64,000 bases of DNA from Mesorhizobium sp. DCY119. GTDB lineage: Bacteria > Pseudomonadota > Alphaproteobacteria > Rhizobiales > Rhizobiaceae. The translations under genes and the position numbers were made by a program. Below, piece by piece: positions 18,388 to 28,780 of the stretch. How positions within the stretch are numbered: position 1 is the stretch's first letter; each line of letters begins with the position of its first letter. A model generated the notes under the pieces. It was not told the origin of the DNA and did not search any database. It saw only the letters and a list, made by a program, of their open reading frames with translations. Location: the NCBI RefSeq assembly GCF_003590645.1, contig NZ_CP031834.1, forward strand, positions 2,914,501-2,978,500. Direction: 5' to 3'.

Positions 18388-19845
18388 TCATCCCTGCTTG
18401 GAAGCCCGGTAGACGTTGACGCCGAGTTCGCGGATTTTCTTGCGCAGCGTATTGCGGTTCAACCCCAGCAATTCCGCGGCCTTGATCTGATTGCCGCGGG
18501 TGGCCGTCATCGATGCCAGCACAAGCGGGAATTCGACCTCGGCAAGAATGCGCTGATAGAGCCCTGGGGGCGGCAATTCGCCACCGAAGGAGGCAAAATA
18601 CCGCTGCAGGAAATGCTCGACGGCCTGGCCGATCGACAGATCGTCGGGAACGAGGGTCCCGCCGCTCATCGTCTGCTGGTCGCCGGTTTTCAGTTCGGTC
18701 TCGATGATCTCGGGCGAGATTTCGTCCTGCGCGTAAAGTGCGGCCAGCCGGCGAACCAGATTTTCCAGTTCGCGTACATTGCCCGGCCATGGGTAGCGCT
18801 TCATCAGTTCGAGACCACCGCTCGAAATGCGCTTGACCTGCAAGCCTTCGCTTTCGCCCTGCTTGAAGAAGTGCCGGACGAGGTCGGGAATGTCCTCCGA
18901 GCGCTCACGCAGCGCCGGAAGCCTTAGTGGCACGACGTTCAAGCGGTAGAAAAGGTCTTCACGAAACAACCCTTGATTGATCAGCGTGCGCAGATCCTTG
19001 TTGGTCGCGGCGACGATGCGCACGTCCGTCTTGATCGGGGTGCGGCCACCGACGGTCGTGTATTCGCCCTGCTGCAGTACGCGCAGCAGCCTCGTCTGCG
19101 CCTCCATCGGCATGTCGCCGATCTCATCGAGGAACAGCGTGCCGCCCTCTGCCTGTTCAAAACGGCCGGTCGAACGGTTCTGCGCGCCGGTGAAGGCGCC
19201 TTTCTCGTGCCCGAACAGTTCCGATTCGATCAGGTCGCGCGGGATGGCGGCCATGTTGATGGCCACAAAGGGACCGTTACGGCGACGGCCATATTCATGC
19301 AGCGCCCGGGCCACCAGTTCCTTGCCGGTGCCCGATTCGCCGGAAATCATCACCGTCAGGTCGGTCTGCATCATGCGGGCGAGCATGCGGTAGATGTCCT
19401 GCATGGCCGCCGAACGCCCGACCAGCGGCATCGTCTCCGGCTGGTCGTCATGCCGCGGCTCGATCTTCGGCCGCTTGGGTTCCGACAGGGCGCGGTTGAC
19501 GATGTTGAGGAGTTCGGTGAGGTCGAACGGCTTGGGCAGATATTCGTAAGCGCCTGTCTCCGAGGCGCGGATGGCGGTCATGAAGGTGTTCTGCGCGCTC
19601 ATGACGATGACCGGCAGTTCCGGCCGCGCCTTCTTGATGCGCGGCAGCATGTCGAAGGCGTTTTCGTCGGGCATCACCACGTCGGTGATGACCAGATCGC
19701 CCTCGCCCGCCGCCACCCAGCGCCACAAGGTTGCGGCGTTGGAGGTGACGCGAACTTCATGCCCGAAGCGCGACAGCGCCTGATTGAGCACGGTGCGGAT
19801 GGCGGCGTCGTCGTCCGCTACGAGAATATTGCCGCGGACCGTCAT
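18388..19845 (-). CDS. ntrC: Nitrogen regulation response regulator NtrC
   Basis: The 485-residue protein has a receiver domain (phospho-acceptor Asp55 in ITDVVMPDE), a sigma-54 AAA+ domain with Walker A GESGTGKE, an intact GAFTGA loop in [11 protein letters not shown] (about residue 215), Walker [14 protein letters not shown], and a C-terminal Fis-type helix-turn-helix ([19 protein letters not shown]). It activates sigma-54 promoters of nitrogen-scavenging genes such as glnA, amtB and glnK. It overlaps ntrB by four bases. Confidence 0.97.
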   Translation of the reverse strand: MTVRGNILVADDDAAIRTVLNQALSRFGHEVRVTSNAATLWRWVAAGEGDLVITDVVMPDENAFDMLPRIKKARPELPVIVMSAQNTFMTAIRASETGAYEYLPKPFDLTELLNIVNRALSEPKRPKIEPRHDDQPETMPLVGRSAAMQDIYRMLARMMQTDLTVMISGESGTGKELVARALHEYGRRRNGPFVAINMAAIPRDLIESELFGHEKGAFTGAQNRSTGRFEQAEGGTLFLDEIGDMPMEAQTRLLRVLQQGEYTTVGGRTPIKTDVRIVAATNKDLRTLINQGLFREDLFYRLNVVPLRLPALRERSEDIPDLVRHFFKQGESEGLQVKRISSGGLELMKRYPWPGNVRELENLVRRLAALYAQDEISPEIIETELKTGDQQTMSGGTLVPDDLSIGQAVEHFLQRYFASFGGELPPPGLYQRILAEVEFPLVLASMTATRGNQIKAAELLGLNRNTLRKKIRELGVNVYRASKQG

Positions 19846-20981
19846 TTCCGGTGTCCTTCGCTTGCGCCGTCATGGTGCGGCGCCGTTTCCTTCCACGCCG
19901 GCATCAGCACACGGAATGTCGTGCCGCGCGGGGTGGATTCGCATTCGATGATGCCGCCATGCTCGCCGACGATCTTGGCGACCAGCGCCAGACCGAGACC
20001 CGAGCCGTTCGGCTTGGTTGTGATGAAGGGATCGAACAGGATCGGCAGTATGTCTTCCGATACGCCCGGCCCGTTGTCGTGAACGCAGAACTCCAGCGGC
20101 AGCGAAACGCGATCCTGCGATCCCGCCACCGAAACGCGCATGCCGGGGCGGAAAGCTGTGGAGAGCGTGATTTCACCGTCGGGCTTCGAGCCGATGGCTT
20201 CGGCCGCGTTCTTGATCAGATTGAGGAAGACCTGGATGAGCTGGTCACGGTTTGCAAAGACTGAAGGAAGCGATGGATCATACTCTTCCAATATATTGAT
20301 CTTGTTTGCAAAACCGTTCTTGGCCAGCGCCTTCACATGGTCGAGGACAATGTGAATATTCACCGGGTAGCGGTCAATCGGACGCTCGTCGGAAAAGACC
20401 TCCATGCGGTCGACCAGCGAAACGATGCGGTCGGTCTCGTCGGTGATCAGCCGCGTCAAGGCACGATCCTCGTCGGACACTGCAGTCTCGAGTAGCTGCG
20501 CTGCCCCGCGAATGCCCGACAGCGGGTTCTTGATCTCATGCGCCAGCATCGCCGCAAGCCCGGTCACGGAGCGCGCTGCCCCGCGATGGGTCATCTGCCG
20601 GTCGATCTTGTCGGCCATAGAGCGTTCCTGGAACATCACGACGACCGAGCCCGGCAGTTCCGGCACCGGCGCGACATAGATGTCGACCACCTTCTCGATG
20701 CCGAGGCGCGGCGAAGACACATCGACCCTGTACTCGTTGACCGGCGCGCGCCGTTCACGAACCTGCTCGACCAGCGCCAGGATCGGGCTGCCGAAAGGCA
20801 CGAACCGCGCCAGCGTGTTGCGCGCCAGAACGGTTGCGCTCGAGCGGAAGAAGTCCTCCGCATCGGCGTTGGCGTAGGAGATAAAATCGTCCGGCGCGAT
20901 CATGACGACCGGTCGGCGGATCGTGTTCAGCACGATCTGTGCCGCATCCGCAGCGCTCACCGGTGTGTCCATTATGCTCAT
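19842..20981 (-). CDS. ntrB: Nitrogen regulation sensor histidine kinase/phosphatase NtrB
   Basis: The 379-residue cytosolic protein has an N-terminal PAS domain, the H-box [20 protein letters not shown] (about residue 145) and an HATPase domain with [16 protein letters not shown] and GSGLGLALV. It phosphorylates or dephosphorylates NtrC depending on the PII signal protein. The start ATG at 20981 overlaps the dusB stop (ATGA), a typical dusB-ntrB junction; an alternative Met lies three codons further. The much longer open frame upstream is dusB read in the wrong frame. Confidence 0.96.
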   Translation of the reverse strand: MSIMDTPVSAADAAQIVLNTIRRPVVMIAPDDFISYANADAEDFFRSSATVLARNTLARFVPFGSPILALVEQVRERRAPVNEYRVDVSSPRLGIEKVVDIYVAPVPELPGSVVVMFQERSMADKIDRQMTHRGAARSVTGLAAMLAHEIKNPLSGIRGAAQLLETAVSDEDRALTRLITDETDRIVSLVDRMEVFSDERPIDRYPVNIHIVLDHVKALAKNGFANKINILEEYDPSLPSVFANRDQLIQVFLNLIKNAAEAIGSKPDGEITLSTAFRPGMRVSVAGSQDRVSLPLEFCVHDNGPGVSEDILPILFDPFITTKPNGSGLGLALVAKIVGEHGGIIECESTPRGTTFRVLMPAWKETAPHHDGASEGHRK

Positions 20982-22003
20982 GCAGCGTTCCTCGCAGGCA
21001 TTTCGGCTTGCGCCGTGAAAGCCTGTCTCAATGTACGGATTACGATCGCCGGGTCGAAGGATGTCAGGATTTTCGCCCGCAGCTCTGCCGCAAGGCCGTC
21101 GGCATGGCGATCCAGATACCAGCCAAGATGCTTTCTGGCCTGACGCAGGCCGCTTTCCACGCCGTAATGCGCCAGCATGTCCTCGTAATGCGAGACGACG
21201 TAGTCGGCGAGCTGTTCGGATGTTTGCGGCAGCCCCGGCGCGCCAATGTTTGCCGCCGCAGCAGCAATCATTCCCGCGGCCCACGGCGCGCCATAGCTAC
21301 CGCGCCCGACCATCATGGCATCGGCGCCGGATTGCGCGAGAATGCCTGCCGCATCGGCGGCTGAGCAGACATCGCCATTGGCGACGACGGGTATGGATAC
21401 GGCTGCCTTGACGCGCGCAATTGCCCGCCAGTCGGCTTTGCCCTGGTAGAACTGGCAGCGGGTGCGGCCATGGATGGTGACCATTTTCACGCCGGCCTGC
21501 TCCGCCCGGCGCGCAAGGATCGGCGCGTTGAGCGCGCTTTCGTCCCAGCCGAGGCGCATCTTCACCGTAACCGGCACATCGACAGCGCCGACGACCGCCT
21601 CGATCAGCGTCAGCGCATGGTCGAGATCACGCATCAGTGCCGAGCCGGAATAACCGCCGGTGACCTTCTTGGCCGGGCAGCCCATATTGATATCGACGAT
21701 ATCAGCGCCCTCGCCCGCCGCTATCCGCGCGCCTTCGGCCATGTGCACAGCCTCGCGGCCGGCAAGCTGGACCATGTGTACCGGCAATCTCGAATGCCGT
21801 ATGCGCCGCGCTGACTCGGCATGGCCTTTAGCCAGTTCGCCGCTGGCTACCATTTCGGAGACGACGAGCCCTGCCCCATGCGCGTAGGCGCGCTCACGGA
21901 ATGGCAAATCCGTGACACCGGACATCGGCGCGAGAAAAACGCGATTGCGGATTTTGACGCCACCGATTTCGAGCGGTTTGGCAAGGTCCGTGAAATCAGG
22001 CAT
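20978..22003 (-). CDS. dusB: tRNA-dihydrouridine synthase DusB
   Basis: The 341-residue flavoenzyme reduces specific uridines in the tRNA D-loop using NADPH and FMN. It has the TIM-barrel start ([12 protein letters not shown]), the catalytic cysteine motif NMGCPAKKV (about residue 103), HGRTRCQFY, and the FMN phosphate-binding end [15 protein letters not shown]. It is the first gene of dusB-ntrB-ntrC, an arrangement like the dusB-fis pairing in enterics. The start at 22003 gives the conserved [14 protein letters not shown]; a Met at 22066 is possible but lies in the divergent promoter region. Confidence 0.94.
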   Translation of the reverse strand: MPDFTDLAKPLEIGGVKIRNRVFLAPMSGVTDLPFRERAYAHGAGLVVSEMVASGELAKGHAESARRIRHSRLPVHMVQLAGREAVHMAEGARIAAGEGADIVDINMGCPAKKVTGGYSGSALMRDLDHALTLIEAVVGAVDVPVTVKMRLGWDESALNAPILARRAEQAGVKMVTIHGRTRCQFYQGKADWRAIARVKAAVSIPVVANGDVCSAADAAGILAQSGADAMMVGRGSYGAPWAAGMIAAAAANIGAPGLPQTSEQLADYVVSHYEDMLAHYGVESGLRQARKHLGWYLDRHADGLAAELRAKILTSFDPAIVIRTLRQAFTAQAEMPARNAA

Positions 22004-22142
22004 GCACAAATACCAAGCAATCCTTCTTGTTGCACATTCTCTAGCCAGTTTTGGCTGCGCATGCAACGCTGAAGTGGTTCAACAATGTGGCGGTTTCGGG
22101 AAATCGCTGGCCTTCGGGCCGGGCTGCGACTATGCGTCTCGC

Positions 22143-23366
22143 ATGGCTATAGAGCAACCTGAATCAACCGGAAAGCGGTCCATCGCGGCGATCATTCTTG
22201 CCGCCGGGCGTGGCGAGCGTGCCGGGCAAACCGACGGGCCCAAGCAATATCGCAGGATCGGCGGACGAGCCGTCATCGCCTGGACGCTGGATGCTTTCAT
22301 CGATCACCCTGGCATTGGACCTATCGTCGTTGCGATACATCCTGATGACGATGCGCTTTTCGCAGAAGCGGCAGGCACGCTCCCCAACCGGGTGGTGACG
22401 GTGAAAGGCGGCAGGACACGGCAGGAATCGACCTGGCTTGCGCTGCAGGCGCTTGACGGCCACCAGCCGGAAGCCGTGCTCATTCATGATGGCGTGCGCC
22501 CATTCGTCGATGCCGCAACGATGGACCGGGTGATTGCCGCCATCGATGAAAAGCACGGCGCTCTGCCCGCTTTGCCCGTTTCCGACACGCTGAAGCGCGA
22601 AGCCTCGGACGGCACGATCGCGGAGACCATCCCTCGGGCCGGCCTGCATGCGGCACAGACGCCGCAGGGTTTTCCGTTCGAACTCATCCGCGAAACGCAT
22701 CGCCGTGCATTCGAGGCTGGGCGTATCGACTTCACCGACGATGCGGCAATCGCCGAATGGGCGGATATCCCGGTGCGGATCGTTCTCGGCTCGCCCGACA
22801 ATGTCAAACTCACCTGGGCAAGGGATATTTTCATGGCAGATCAACGCCTTGGCGGACGCAGCTCGAGCTTTCCCGATGTCCGCACCGGCAATGGCTACGA
22901 TGTGCATTCCTTCGAAACAGGCGATCACGTCACGCTATGCGGCGTCGCCATCCCGCATAACAAGCGGCTTTCCGGCCATTCCGACGCCGATGTCGGGCTC
23001 CATGCCCTGACCGATGCGCTGCTGGCAACCTGCGGTGCGGGCGATATCGGCACGCATTTTCCGCCCTCCGATCCACAATGGAAGGGTGCTGCATCGCACA
23101 TCTTCGTGGAGCATGCCGCAAAGATCGTTCGCTCGAACGGCGGGCGGATCGCCAATGCCGACATCACGCTCATTTGCGAAGCGCCGCGCGTCGGCCCGCA
23201 TCGCGAGGCGATGACGGAGGCGCTGTCGAAAATGCTCGGAGTCACCAAAAATCGCATTTCCATCAAGGCGACCACCAATGAAAAACTCGGGTTCGTCGGC
23301 CGCGAGGAAGGCATAGCGGCAATCGCGACCGCCAGCGTGGTCTATCCAGGGGAACTGCCCGAATGA
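22143..23366 (+). CDS. ispDF: Bifunctional IspD/IspF isoprenoid enzyme
   Basis: The 407-residue protein fuses two steps of the MEP pathway. The N-terminal half (to about residue 230) is the IspD cytidylyltransferase, with [14 protein letters not shown] and HDGVRPFVD. The C-terminal half (from about 245) is the IspF cyclodiphosphate synthase, with GYDVHSF, zinc ligands in [17 protein letters not shown], and [11 protein letters not shown]. The fusion is usual in alphaproteobacteria. It is divergent from dusB. I start at the ATG at 22143, just before the conserved core; the long open upstream frame overlaps dusB and the promoter. Confidence 0.95.
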   Translation: MAIEQPESTGKRSIAAIILAAGRGERAGQTDGPKQYRRIGGRAVIAWTLDAFIDHPGIGPIVVAIHPDDDALFAEAAGTLPNRVVTVKGGRTRQESTWLALQALDGHQPEAVLIHDGVRPFVDAATMDRVIAAIDEKHGALPALPVSDTLKREASDGTIAETIPRAGLHAAQTPQGFPFELIRETHRRAFEAGRIDFTDDAAIAEWADIPVRIVLGSPDNVKLTWARDIFMADQRLGGRSSSFPDVRTGNGYDVHSFETGDHVTLCGVAIPHNKRLSGHSDADVGLHALTDALLATCGAGDIGTHFPPSDPQWKGAASHIFVEHAAKIVRSNGGRIANADITLICEAPRVGPHREAMTEALSKMLGVTKNRISIKATTNEKLGFVGREEGIAAIATASVVYPGELPE

Positions 23367-23848
23367 GCGATCTTCAGCAACTAGCGATCGCCTTTCTCAA
23401 GGCATGCCGCGACCACGGCATCATGGCCGCCACGGCGGAATCCTGCACCGGTGGTATGATCGCCGCGGCTTTGACCGACATAGCGGGATCGTCCTCGGTG
23501 GTCGATCGCGGCTTTGTCACCTACTCCAATGAAGCCAAGATGGAGATGCTCGGCGTTTCCGCCGCCACGCTCGACGCTTATGGCGCGGTTTCGCGCGAGA
23601 CCGCATATGAGATGGCAGCGGGAGCGCTTGCGCGTTCCAGGGCAGGCATCGCCATGGCGGTTACGGGCGTCGCCGGGCCGGACGGCGGTTCGCCGGAGAA
23701 GCCGGTCGGCCTCGTCTGGTTCGGCCTTGCGATAAAGGATTGGCCCATCATCACGGAAAGCCACGTCTTCGAGAACAACGGCCGGGACTTCATTCGCCGT
23801 GAAACCGTGCGGACCGCACTGGAAATGAGCCTGAGGGAACTTGGCTGA
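23363..23848 (+). CDS. cinA: CinA-family nicotinamide-nucleotide amidohydrolase (PncC)
   Basis: The 161-residue protein is the stand-alone C-terminal CinA domain, with the nucleophile region [11 protein letters not shown] (serine near residue 27), [12 protein letters not shown], and [21 protein letters not shown]. It converts nicotinamide mononucleotide to nicotinate mononucleotide in pyridine nucleotide salvage. The N-terminal molybdopterin-binding-like domain of full CinA is absent, as in many proteobacteria. It overlaps ispDF by four bases. Confidence 0.92.
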   Translation: MSDLQQLAIAFLKACRDHGIMAATAESCTGGMIAAALTDIAGSSSVVDRGFVTYSNEAKMEMLGVSAATLDAYGAVSRETAYEMAAGALARSRAGIAMAVTGVAGPDGGSPEKPVGLVWFGLAIKDWPIITESHVFENNGRDFIRRETVRTALEMSLRELG

Positions 23849-23858
23849 GGCTAGCCGC

Positions 23859-24314
23859 CTACAGCTGCAAAGCCATGCCTATCGAGGCAGGCGCCGTGGG
23901 CTCAAAGCCGAACTTTTCATACAGATGCCGCGCCGGGCCGTCCGCTATAAGGCTGACATAGGCAGTCTCGGGAGCCGTGGCGCGCAGATGGCCGACCAGC
24001 GCCTCCATGATTTTCTTGCCCAGGCCCTTGCCCTGATGATCCGGATCAACGGCAATGTCGGTGATTTGATAGAAGCACCCGCCATCCCCGATAATCCGCC
24101 CCATGCCGACCGTCTCGCCGTTCCATATCAGCGTGACCGCATAGATCGTATTGGGCAAACCGAGAGCGGCGGCTTCTAGTGTCTTTTCGCTTAGCCCCGA
24201 GATGCTGCGCAGCCATCTGTAGGTTTTGATATCGGGCGTACCGACAACCAGCAGATAGTCGTCGGCTTCAGGATTGTTGTTATCCAACTGCTTTGACCGA
24301 TTCTGGCTTGCCAT
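23859..24314 (-). CDS. GNAT-family N-acetyltransferase
   Basis: The 151-residue protein has the GNAT acetyl-CoA loop in VDPDHQGKGLGKKIMEALV (about residues 91-110) and the later motif ARHLYEKFGFEP. The substrate cannot be told. Its start lies 35 bases inside the end of the upstream COQ10/RatA-like gene, so it is probably the last gene of the lpdA-lipA operon. It converges on cinA with ten bases between stops. A shorter start is possible, because the first 15 residues (MASQNRSKQLDNNNP) look unstructured. Confidence 0.82.
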   Translation of the reverse strand: MASQNRSKQLDNNNPEADDYLLVVGTPDIKTYRWLRSISGLSEKTLEAAALGLPNTIYAVTLIWNGETVGMGRIIGDGGCFYQITDIAVDPDHQGKGLGKKIMEALVGHLRATAPETAYVSLIADGPARHLYEKFGFEPTAPASIGMALQL

Positions 24315-24756
24315 AGATTACTTCCGCCCGCTTCTCGAACGCTTCGACGAACATGCGGAAGGCGCGGTCGAACATTGCGCCCATCAGCGCGCCGAGAATG
24401 CGGCTCTTGAATTCGTAGTCGATGAAGAAATGGATATCGGTGCCTGCCCCGCTCTCGGCGGCATCAAAGCGCCAGATGTTGCTGAGGTAGCGAAATGGGC
24501 CGTCGAGATATTTCACGTCGATGGCATTCTCGTCCGGTTTCAGATGAACCTGGCTGGTAAAAGTCTCGCGGATCGCCTTGTAGCCGACGGTCATGTCGGC
24601 AACCAGCAGCGTGCGCCCGTCACGTTCCTTGCGGGAGCGGACGCTCAATGCTTCGCATAGCGGCAGGAACTGCGGATATTGTTCGACATCCGCAACGAGC
24701 GCAAACATCTGGTCGGGCGTGTGGCCGACGTGGCGGATGGTCTCGAATTTCGGCAT
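24280..24756 (-). CDS. COQ10/RatA-like START-domain protein
   Basis: The 158-residue protein belongs to the polyketide-cyclase/START group that includes yeast Coq10 (ubiquinone binding) and E. coli RatA. Typical features are the opening HTPDQMFALVADVEQYPQFLPLCE, split over two strands, and the C-terminal helix MFDRAFRMFVEAFEKRA. In alphaproteobacteria it is regularly found right after lipA, as here (three bases). A role as a quinone chaperone is more plausible than a toxin, but this is inference from the family. Confidence 0.85.
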   Translation of the reverse strand: MPKFETIRHVGHTPDQMFALVADVEQYPQFLPLCEALSVRSRKERDGRTLLVADMTVGYKAIRETFTSQVHLKPDENAIDVKYLDGPFRYLSNIWRFDAAESGAGTDIHFFIDYEFKSRILGALMGAMFDRAFRMFVEAFEKRAEVIYGKPESVKAVG

Positions 24757-24759
24757 AGT

Positions 24760-25737
24760 CTAGGCGGAAGCCTTGGCCGACTTCTTGAGATGCTCTTCAC
24801 GCGCTGCCCGGAGCTTGGCGAAATCGTCGCCGGCATGGTGCGACGAGCGCGTCAGCGGGCTGGAAGCCACAAGAAGAAAGCCCTTGGTCATGCCGACCGT
24901 CTCATAGGACTTGAACTCGTCCGGCGTCACGAACTTCTTGACCGCGTGGTGCTTCTTCGACGGCTGCAGATACTGGCCGATGGTCATGAAGTCGACATCG
25001 GCGCTGCGCAGATCGTCCATGAGCTGAAGCACTTCGTTACGCTCTTCGCCCAGCCCGACCATGATGCCGGACTTGGTGAAGATCGACGGATCGAGCTCCT
25101 TGACCCGCTGCAACAGCCGGATCGAGTGGAAATAGCGCGCGCCCGGACGCACCGTCAGATAGTTCGACGGCACCGTTTCGAGGTTGTGGTTGAAAACGTC
25201 AGGCTTGGCCGCAACAACGATCTCCAGCGCGCCTTCCTTGCGCAGGAAGTCCGGCGTCAGGATTTCAATGGTGGTCGCAGGCGTTGCCGCGCGGATGGCA
25301 CGGATCACGTCGGCGAAATGCTGTGCGCCGCCATCGTCGAGATCGTCGCGATCGACCGAGGTGATGACGACATGGGTGAGGCCCATCTGCTTGACAGCCT
25401 TGGCCACGCTTTCCGGCTCGTTCGGGTCGAGCGGCAGCGGCCGTCCCGTCGCGACATTGCAGAAGGCGCAGGCGCGGGTGCAAATCTCGCCCATGATCAT
25501 GAAGGTGGCGTGCTTCTTCTCCCAGCACTCACCGATATTGGGGCAGCCGGCCTCCTCGCACACCGTCACCAGCTTGTGCGATCGCACGATCTCGCGCGTT
25601 TCGGCATAGCCCTTGGAGACAGGCGCCTTGACGCGAATCCAATCGGGCTTGCGCAGAACCTCCTGATCAGGCCGATGCGCCTTCTCGGGGTGCCGCACGC
25701 GCGGCGTGGTCGAAACCAGATCGAGGACGGTAACCAT
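24760..25737 (-). CDS. lipA: Lipoyl synthase LipA
   Basis: The 325-residue radical SAM enzyme inserts two sulphur atoms into octanoyl groups on E2 and H proteins. The auxiliary iron-sulphur cluster ligands are in [12 protein letters not shown], and the radical SAM cluster ligands are in [10 protein letters not shown]. The C-terminal segment [11 protein letters not shown] is also conserved. It lies a few genes downstream of pdhABC and lpdA on the same strand, so the enzyme that makes the lipoyl cofactor is encoded beside the complex that uses it. Confidence 0.97.
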   Translation of the reverse strand: MVTVLDLVSTTPRVRHPEKAHRPDQEVLRKPDWIRVKAPVSKGYAETREIVRSHKLVTVCEEAGCPNIGECWEKKHATFMIMGEICTRACAFCNVATGRPLPLDPNEPESVAKAVKQMGLTHVVITSVDRDDLDDGGAQHFADVIRAIRAATPATTIEILTPDFLRKEGALEIVVAAKPDVFNHNLETVPSNYLTVRPGARYFHSIRLLQRVKELDPSIFTKSGIMVGLGEERNEVLQLMDDLRSADVDFMTIGQYLQPSKKHHAVKKFVTPDEFKSYETVGMTKGFLLVASSPLTRSSHHAGDDFAKLRAAREEHLKKSAKASA

Positions 25738-25745
25738 TTATCTTC

Positions 25746-26024
25746 CTAGCTCGCACGCTGCGTGCGGCCGAATATCCAGAGAATGACGATCGCGCCGACG
25801 ATGGCGACGAGCAGATTGCCGAAGAAGCCGTAGTAGTTGACGTTCAGCAGTCCGGCCAGCGTTCCGCCGACGAAGGAGCCGGCAATGCCGACCAGGATGT
25901 TGGTGAAAAAGCCGTGGTCGCGGTTCATCGTCTTTTCGGCGACATAGCCGGCAAGAAAGCCGATGATCAACATGCCGAAAAAGCCGGTTCCCGGCATTCC
26001 CATAATTCCGTGGCTCGGTTCCAT
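25746..26024 (-). CDS. GlsB/YeaQ/YmgE-family small membrane protein
   Basis: The 92-residue protein has three hydrophobic glycine-rich segments (GFFGMLIIGFLAGYVAEK, ILVGIAGSFVGGTLAGLL, LLVAIVGAIVILWIFG), the pattern of the transglycosylase-associated or stress-related GlsB family. No enzymatic function is known for it. AGGAGG five bases before the ATG at 26024 decides the start over the GTG one codon earlier. It lies between lpdA and lipA, eight bases before lipA. Confidence 0.85.
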   Translation of the reverse strand: MEPSHGIMGMPGTGFFGMLIIGFLAGYVAEKTMNRDHGFFTNILVGIAGSFVGGTLAGLLNVNYYGFFGNLLVAIVGAIVILWIFGRTQRAS

Positions 26025-26103
26025 CACCGCCTCCTCGCGACCCTTGGTTCACCCCATATAAGTCAGAACGTCGCGCTGCAACAGACCCGCCAGAGACCAG
26101 CTG

Positions 26104-27549
26104 TCATGCGTTCAGCGCGCGGCCGTAAGCGTCGAGCACACTTTCCTTCATCATTTCCGACAGCGTCGGATGCGGGAAGATCGTGTGCATCAATTCTTCC
26201 TCGGTGGTTTCGAGGTTCATGGCCACCACAAAACCCTGGATCAGTTCGGTCACTTCAGCGCCGACCATATGCGCGCCGAGCAGCTGCCCGGTCTTCTTGT
26301 CGAAAATGGTCTTCACCATGCCCTGGTCCTCGCCAAGTGCTATCGCCTTGCCGTTGGCGACGAAGGGAAAGCGGCCGACGCGGATGTCGTGGCCCTGCTC
26401 CTTGGCCTTCGCTTCGGTGAGACCGACCGAGGCAACCTGCGGATTGCAGTAAGTGCAGCCGGGAATCTTCAGCTTGTCCATCGGATGAACATTAGGCAGG
26501 CCGGCAATTTTTTCGACGCAGATGACCGCCTCATGCTCGGCCTTGTGCGCCAGCATCGGCGGGCCGGCGACGTCGCCGATGGCGTAGATGCCCGGCACAT
26601 TGGTCTTGCCATAGCCATCGATGACGATGGTGCCGCGCTCCACCTTCACGCCGAGCGCTTCCAGCCCGATGTTCTCGACATTGCCCTGCACGCCGACGGC
26701 CGAGATCAGCCGGTCGGCGGTGATCTTCTCGACCTTGCCGTCCTTCATCTCGACATGGGCAGTGACCGAGTTCGCACCCTTCTCGACCTTGGTCACTTTC
26801 GCCTCGAGGATGATCTTCATCCCCTGCTTCTCGAACTGCTTCTTGGCGAATGTCGAGATTTCGGCGTCCTCCACCGGCATAACCTGCGGCAGCAGCTCGA
26901 CCACCGTTACCTCGACGCCCATGGTGCGATAGAAGCTGGCGAATTCGATGCCGATCGCGCCCGAGCCCATCACCAGCAGCGACTTCGGCATTTCCGGCGG
27001 CACCATCGCCTCGAAATAGGTCCAGATCAGCTTGCCGTCCGGCTCGATGCCGGGCAGCGCGCGCGGGCGGGCGCCGGTGGCGACGATGATGTGCTTGGCG
27101 GTGTAGGTGCCCTCGCCCTTGGTGTTCTTCGGCAATGGCGCCTGCGGCTGCATCGGCTTCTTGGCGGTCTTGGAAACCACGATCTCGCCGGGCTTGGAAA
27201 GCTTTGCCTCACCCCAGATCACATCGACCTTGTTCTTCTTCATCAGGAAGCCGACGCCGCCATTCATGCGCTCGGCAATGCCGCGCGAGCGGGCGACGAC
27301 CGCCTTCAGGTCGGCCTCGATCTTGCCGTCGATCTTCAGGCCGTAGCTCTTGGCGTGTTCGGCATAGTGGAAAATCTCGGCCGAGCGCAGCAGCGCCTTG
27401 GTTGGGATACAACCCCAGTTTGAACAGATGCCGGCTAAGTGTTCGCGTTCGACGATTGCCGTTTTCAGGCCAAGCTGCGCCGCGCGGATCGCCGCGATGT
27501 AGCCGCCGGGACCCGAACCGATGATGATGACGTCATAGTTTTCGGCCAT
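26104..27549 (-). CDS. lpdA: Dihydrolipoyl dehydrogenase (E3)
   Basis: The 481-residue flavoprotein starts with the FAD-binding motif YDVIIIGSGPGGYIAAIRAA and has the redox-active disulphide in CSNWGC (about residue 40), an NAD-binding motif (VMGSGAIGIEFASFY) and the C-terminal HPHPTLSE dimer segment with the active-site His. It reoxidises the lipoamide of PdhC. An insertion at about residues 110-135, rich in Lys and Pro (TAKKPMQPQAPLPKNTKGEG), is seen in rhizobial E3 proteins. The start at 27549 is set by AGGAAA before it. Confidence 0.96.
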   Translation of the reverse strand: MAENYDVIIIGSGPGGYIAAIRAAQLGLKTAIVEREHLAGICSNWGCIPTKALLRSAEIFHYAEHAKSYGLKIDGKIEADLKAVVARSRGIAERMNGGVGFLMKKNKVDVIWGEAKLSKPGEIVVSKTAKKPMQPQAPLPKNTKGEGTYTAKHIIVATGARPRALPGIEPDGKLIWTYFEAMVPPEMPKSLLVMGSGAIGIEFASFYRTMGVEVTVVELLPQVMPVEDAEISTFAKKQFEKQGMKIILEAKVTKVEKGANSVTAHVEMKDGKVEKITADRLISAVGVQGNVENIGLEALGVKVERGTIVIDGYGKTNVPGIYAIGDVAGPPMLAHKAEHEAVICVEKIAGLPNVHPMDKLKIPGCTYCNPQVASVGLTEAKAKEQGHDIRVGRFPFVANGKAIALGEDQGMVKTIFDKKTGQLLGAHMVGAEVTELIQGFVVAMNLETTEEELMHTIFPHPTLSEMMKESVLDAYGRALNA

Positions 27550-27566
27550 GTGTTTCCTGCCTTCTT

Positions 27567-28142
27567 CTATGCCACGTTTCGGGTGAGCAGCACCCATTCG
27601 TGTCTCTTGCTGTTTTCGGACAACGGCACCGCCTCGATGCGCTCGGCTTCGGCGAAGCCGTTCATGCGATATAGGTTCTGGGCCGTTTCATTGTGGCTTT
27701 CGGTAATCAGGCTGACCGGTCCATCGGCCATGTCGATTTCGCGTTCAAGCAGTGCGCGACCGATGCCCTTGCCGCGATGATGCTTGTAGACGCCGAGACT
27801 GTCGATGAACCGGTTACCGACCACCTTGCGCTGGAGCGCCAACAGCGGCTCGATCACCGGGTGCGGGGCGACGATCTCATGCACGCTGTCATCCAGATCG
27901 TAGGCGATGGATGTTCCGGCGACTTCACCGTCCCATTCGGCAAGGACGGCGCTGCGCCATGCGCCCGGCTCGTCTTCCCGCATCTTGGCGCGCCCGCGCT
28001 CCAGTGCCGTGTCCGTTGTTCCGTTGATGACGGCGCCATACCAGAGCCAACTGGCAAAGCCGTGCGAAGCGACATCGACCAGAACCGCGAGCTCGGCAGC
28101 ATCGCGCCGTTCGGCGGGCCGAATGGCAAGACGCGCGCTCAT
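27567..28142 (-). CDS. GNAT-family N-acetyltransferase
   Basis: The 191-residue protein shows the GNAT core: the N-terminal strand LAIRPAERRDAAELAVLVD, the acetyl-CoA loop HHRGKGIGRALLEREI (about residue 122), and ESHNETAQNLYRMNGFAE near the end. The substrate is unknown. Its ATG overlaps the stop of the SGNH hydrolase gene by four bases (28139-28142), and lpdA follows after 17 bases, so it is a passenger in the pyruvate dehydrogenase operon. Confidence 0.87.
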   Translation of the reverse strand: MSARLAIRPAERRDAAELAVLVDVASHGFASWLWYGAVINGTTDTALERGRAKMREDEPGAWRSAVLAEWDGEVAGTSIAYDLDDSVHEIVAPHPVIEPLLALQRKVVGNRFIDSLGVYKHHRGKGIGRALLEREIDMADGPVSLITESHNETAQNLYRMNGFAEAERIEAVPLSENSKRHEWVLLTRNVA

Positions 28143-28780
28143 TTAAGCTCCAGCATGACCCGCGCCACCGGCGCGATCGCCTCGCCGACCCTGCGCGTGT
28201 TTTCAGCGTCGAGATGTACGCCGTCGAGCGGGGTGGTTTCGGCGACGGAGCCGGCATCGAAAAAGCCGCAGCCAAGTTCGTCGGCCAGTGCCGCATATTG
28301 CCCCGCGAGTTCGCGTGAAGCCTTGTCGCCGCCAGCAAACATCCCGGCAAAGTCGGCGTCTTCCGTGCGACTGACGGATGGCGGCGAAACCAGCAGGATC
28401 TCCGGCGCTTCGGCTTCAAGCGGGTATGGATGGCCCTGTACGATCCTGACAAGGCGCGCCATGCCCTGCTTGGCCGCGATCGGATTGCCGTGGATCCACG
28501 GCTTCATGTCGTTGGAGCCGAGCATGATGATGATCAGGTCGAGCGGCGCGTGCGTGCCGAGCAGCGTCGGCAGGACGCGCGCACCATTGCGGTCCTCGCC
28601 GGCGAGATGATCGTCGAACGCCGTCGTGCGGCCATTGAGACCTTCGGCGATGACCTTCACACCGTCGCCGAGTGCCGCCTGCAGAACGCTCGGCCAGCGA
28701 TCCTCATAGGCATGACGCGAAGGACCCTCGGCGTTGTAGCCCCAGGTCAGTGAATCGCCGAAGCAGAGGACGGTTTTCAT
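28139..28780 (-). CDS. SGNH/GDSL hydrolase (arylesterase-like)
   Basis: The 213-residue cytosolic protein has all four SGNH blocks: GDSLTWG (Ser near residue 10), the glycine of block II in EGLNGRTT, GSND, and the DGVHLD catalytic Asp and His near the C-terminus. This subgroup resembles bacterial arylesterases and acyltransferases. The natural substrate is unknown. Its start overlaps the end of the DUF559 gene by four bases and its end overlaps the GNAT gene by four bases, so the three are translationally linked. Confidence 0.9.
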   Translation of the reverse strand: MKTVLCFGDSLTWGYNAEGPSRHAYEDRWPSVLQAALGDGVKVIAEGLNGRTTAFDDHLAGEDRNGARVLPTLLGTHAPLDLIIIMLGSNDMKPWIHGNPIAAKQGMARLVRIVQGHPYPLEAEAPEILLVSPPSVSRTEDADFAGMFAGGDKASRELAGQYAALADELGCGFFDAGSVAETTPLDGVHLDAENTRRVGEAIAPVARVMLELK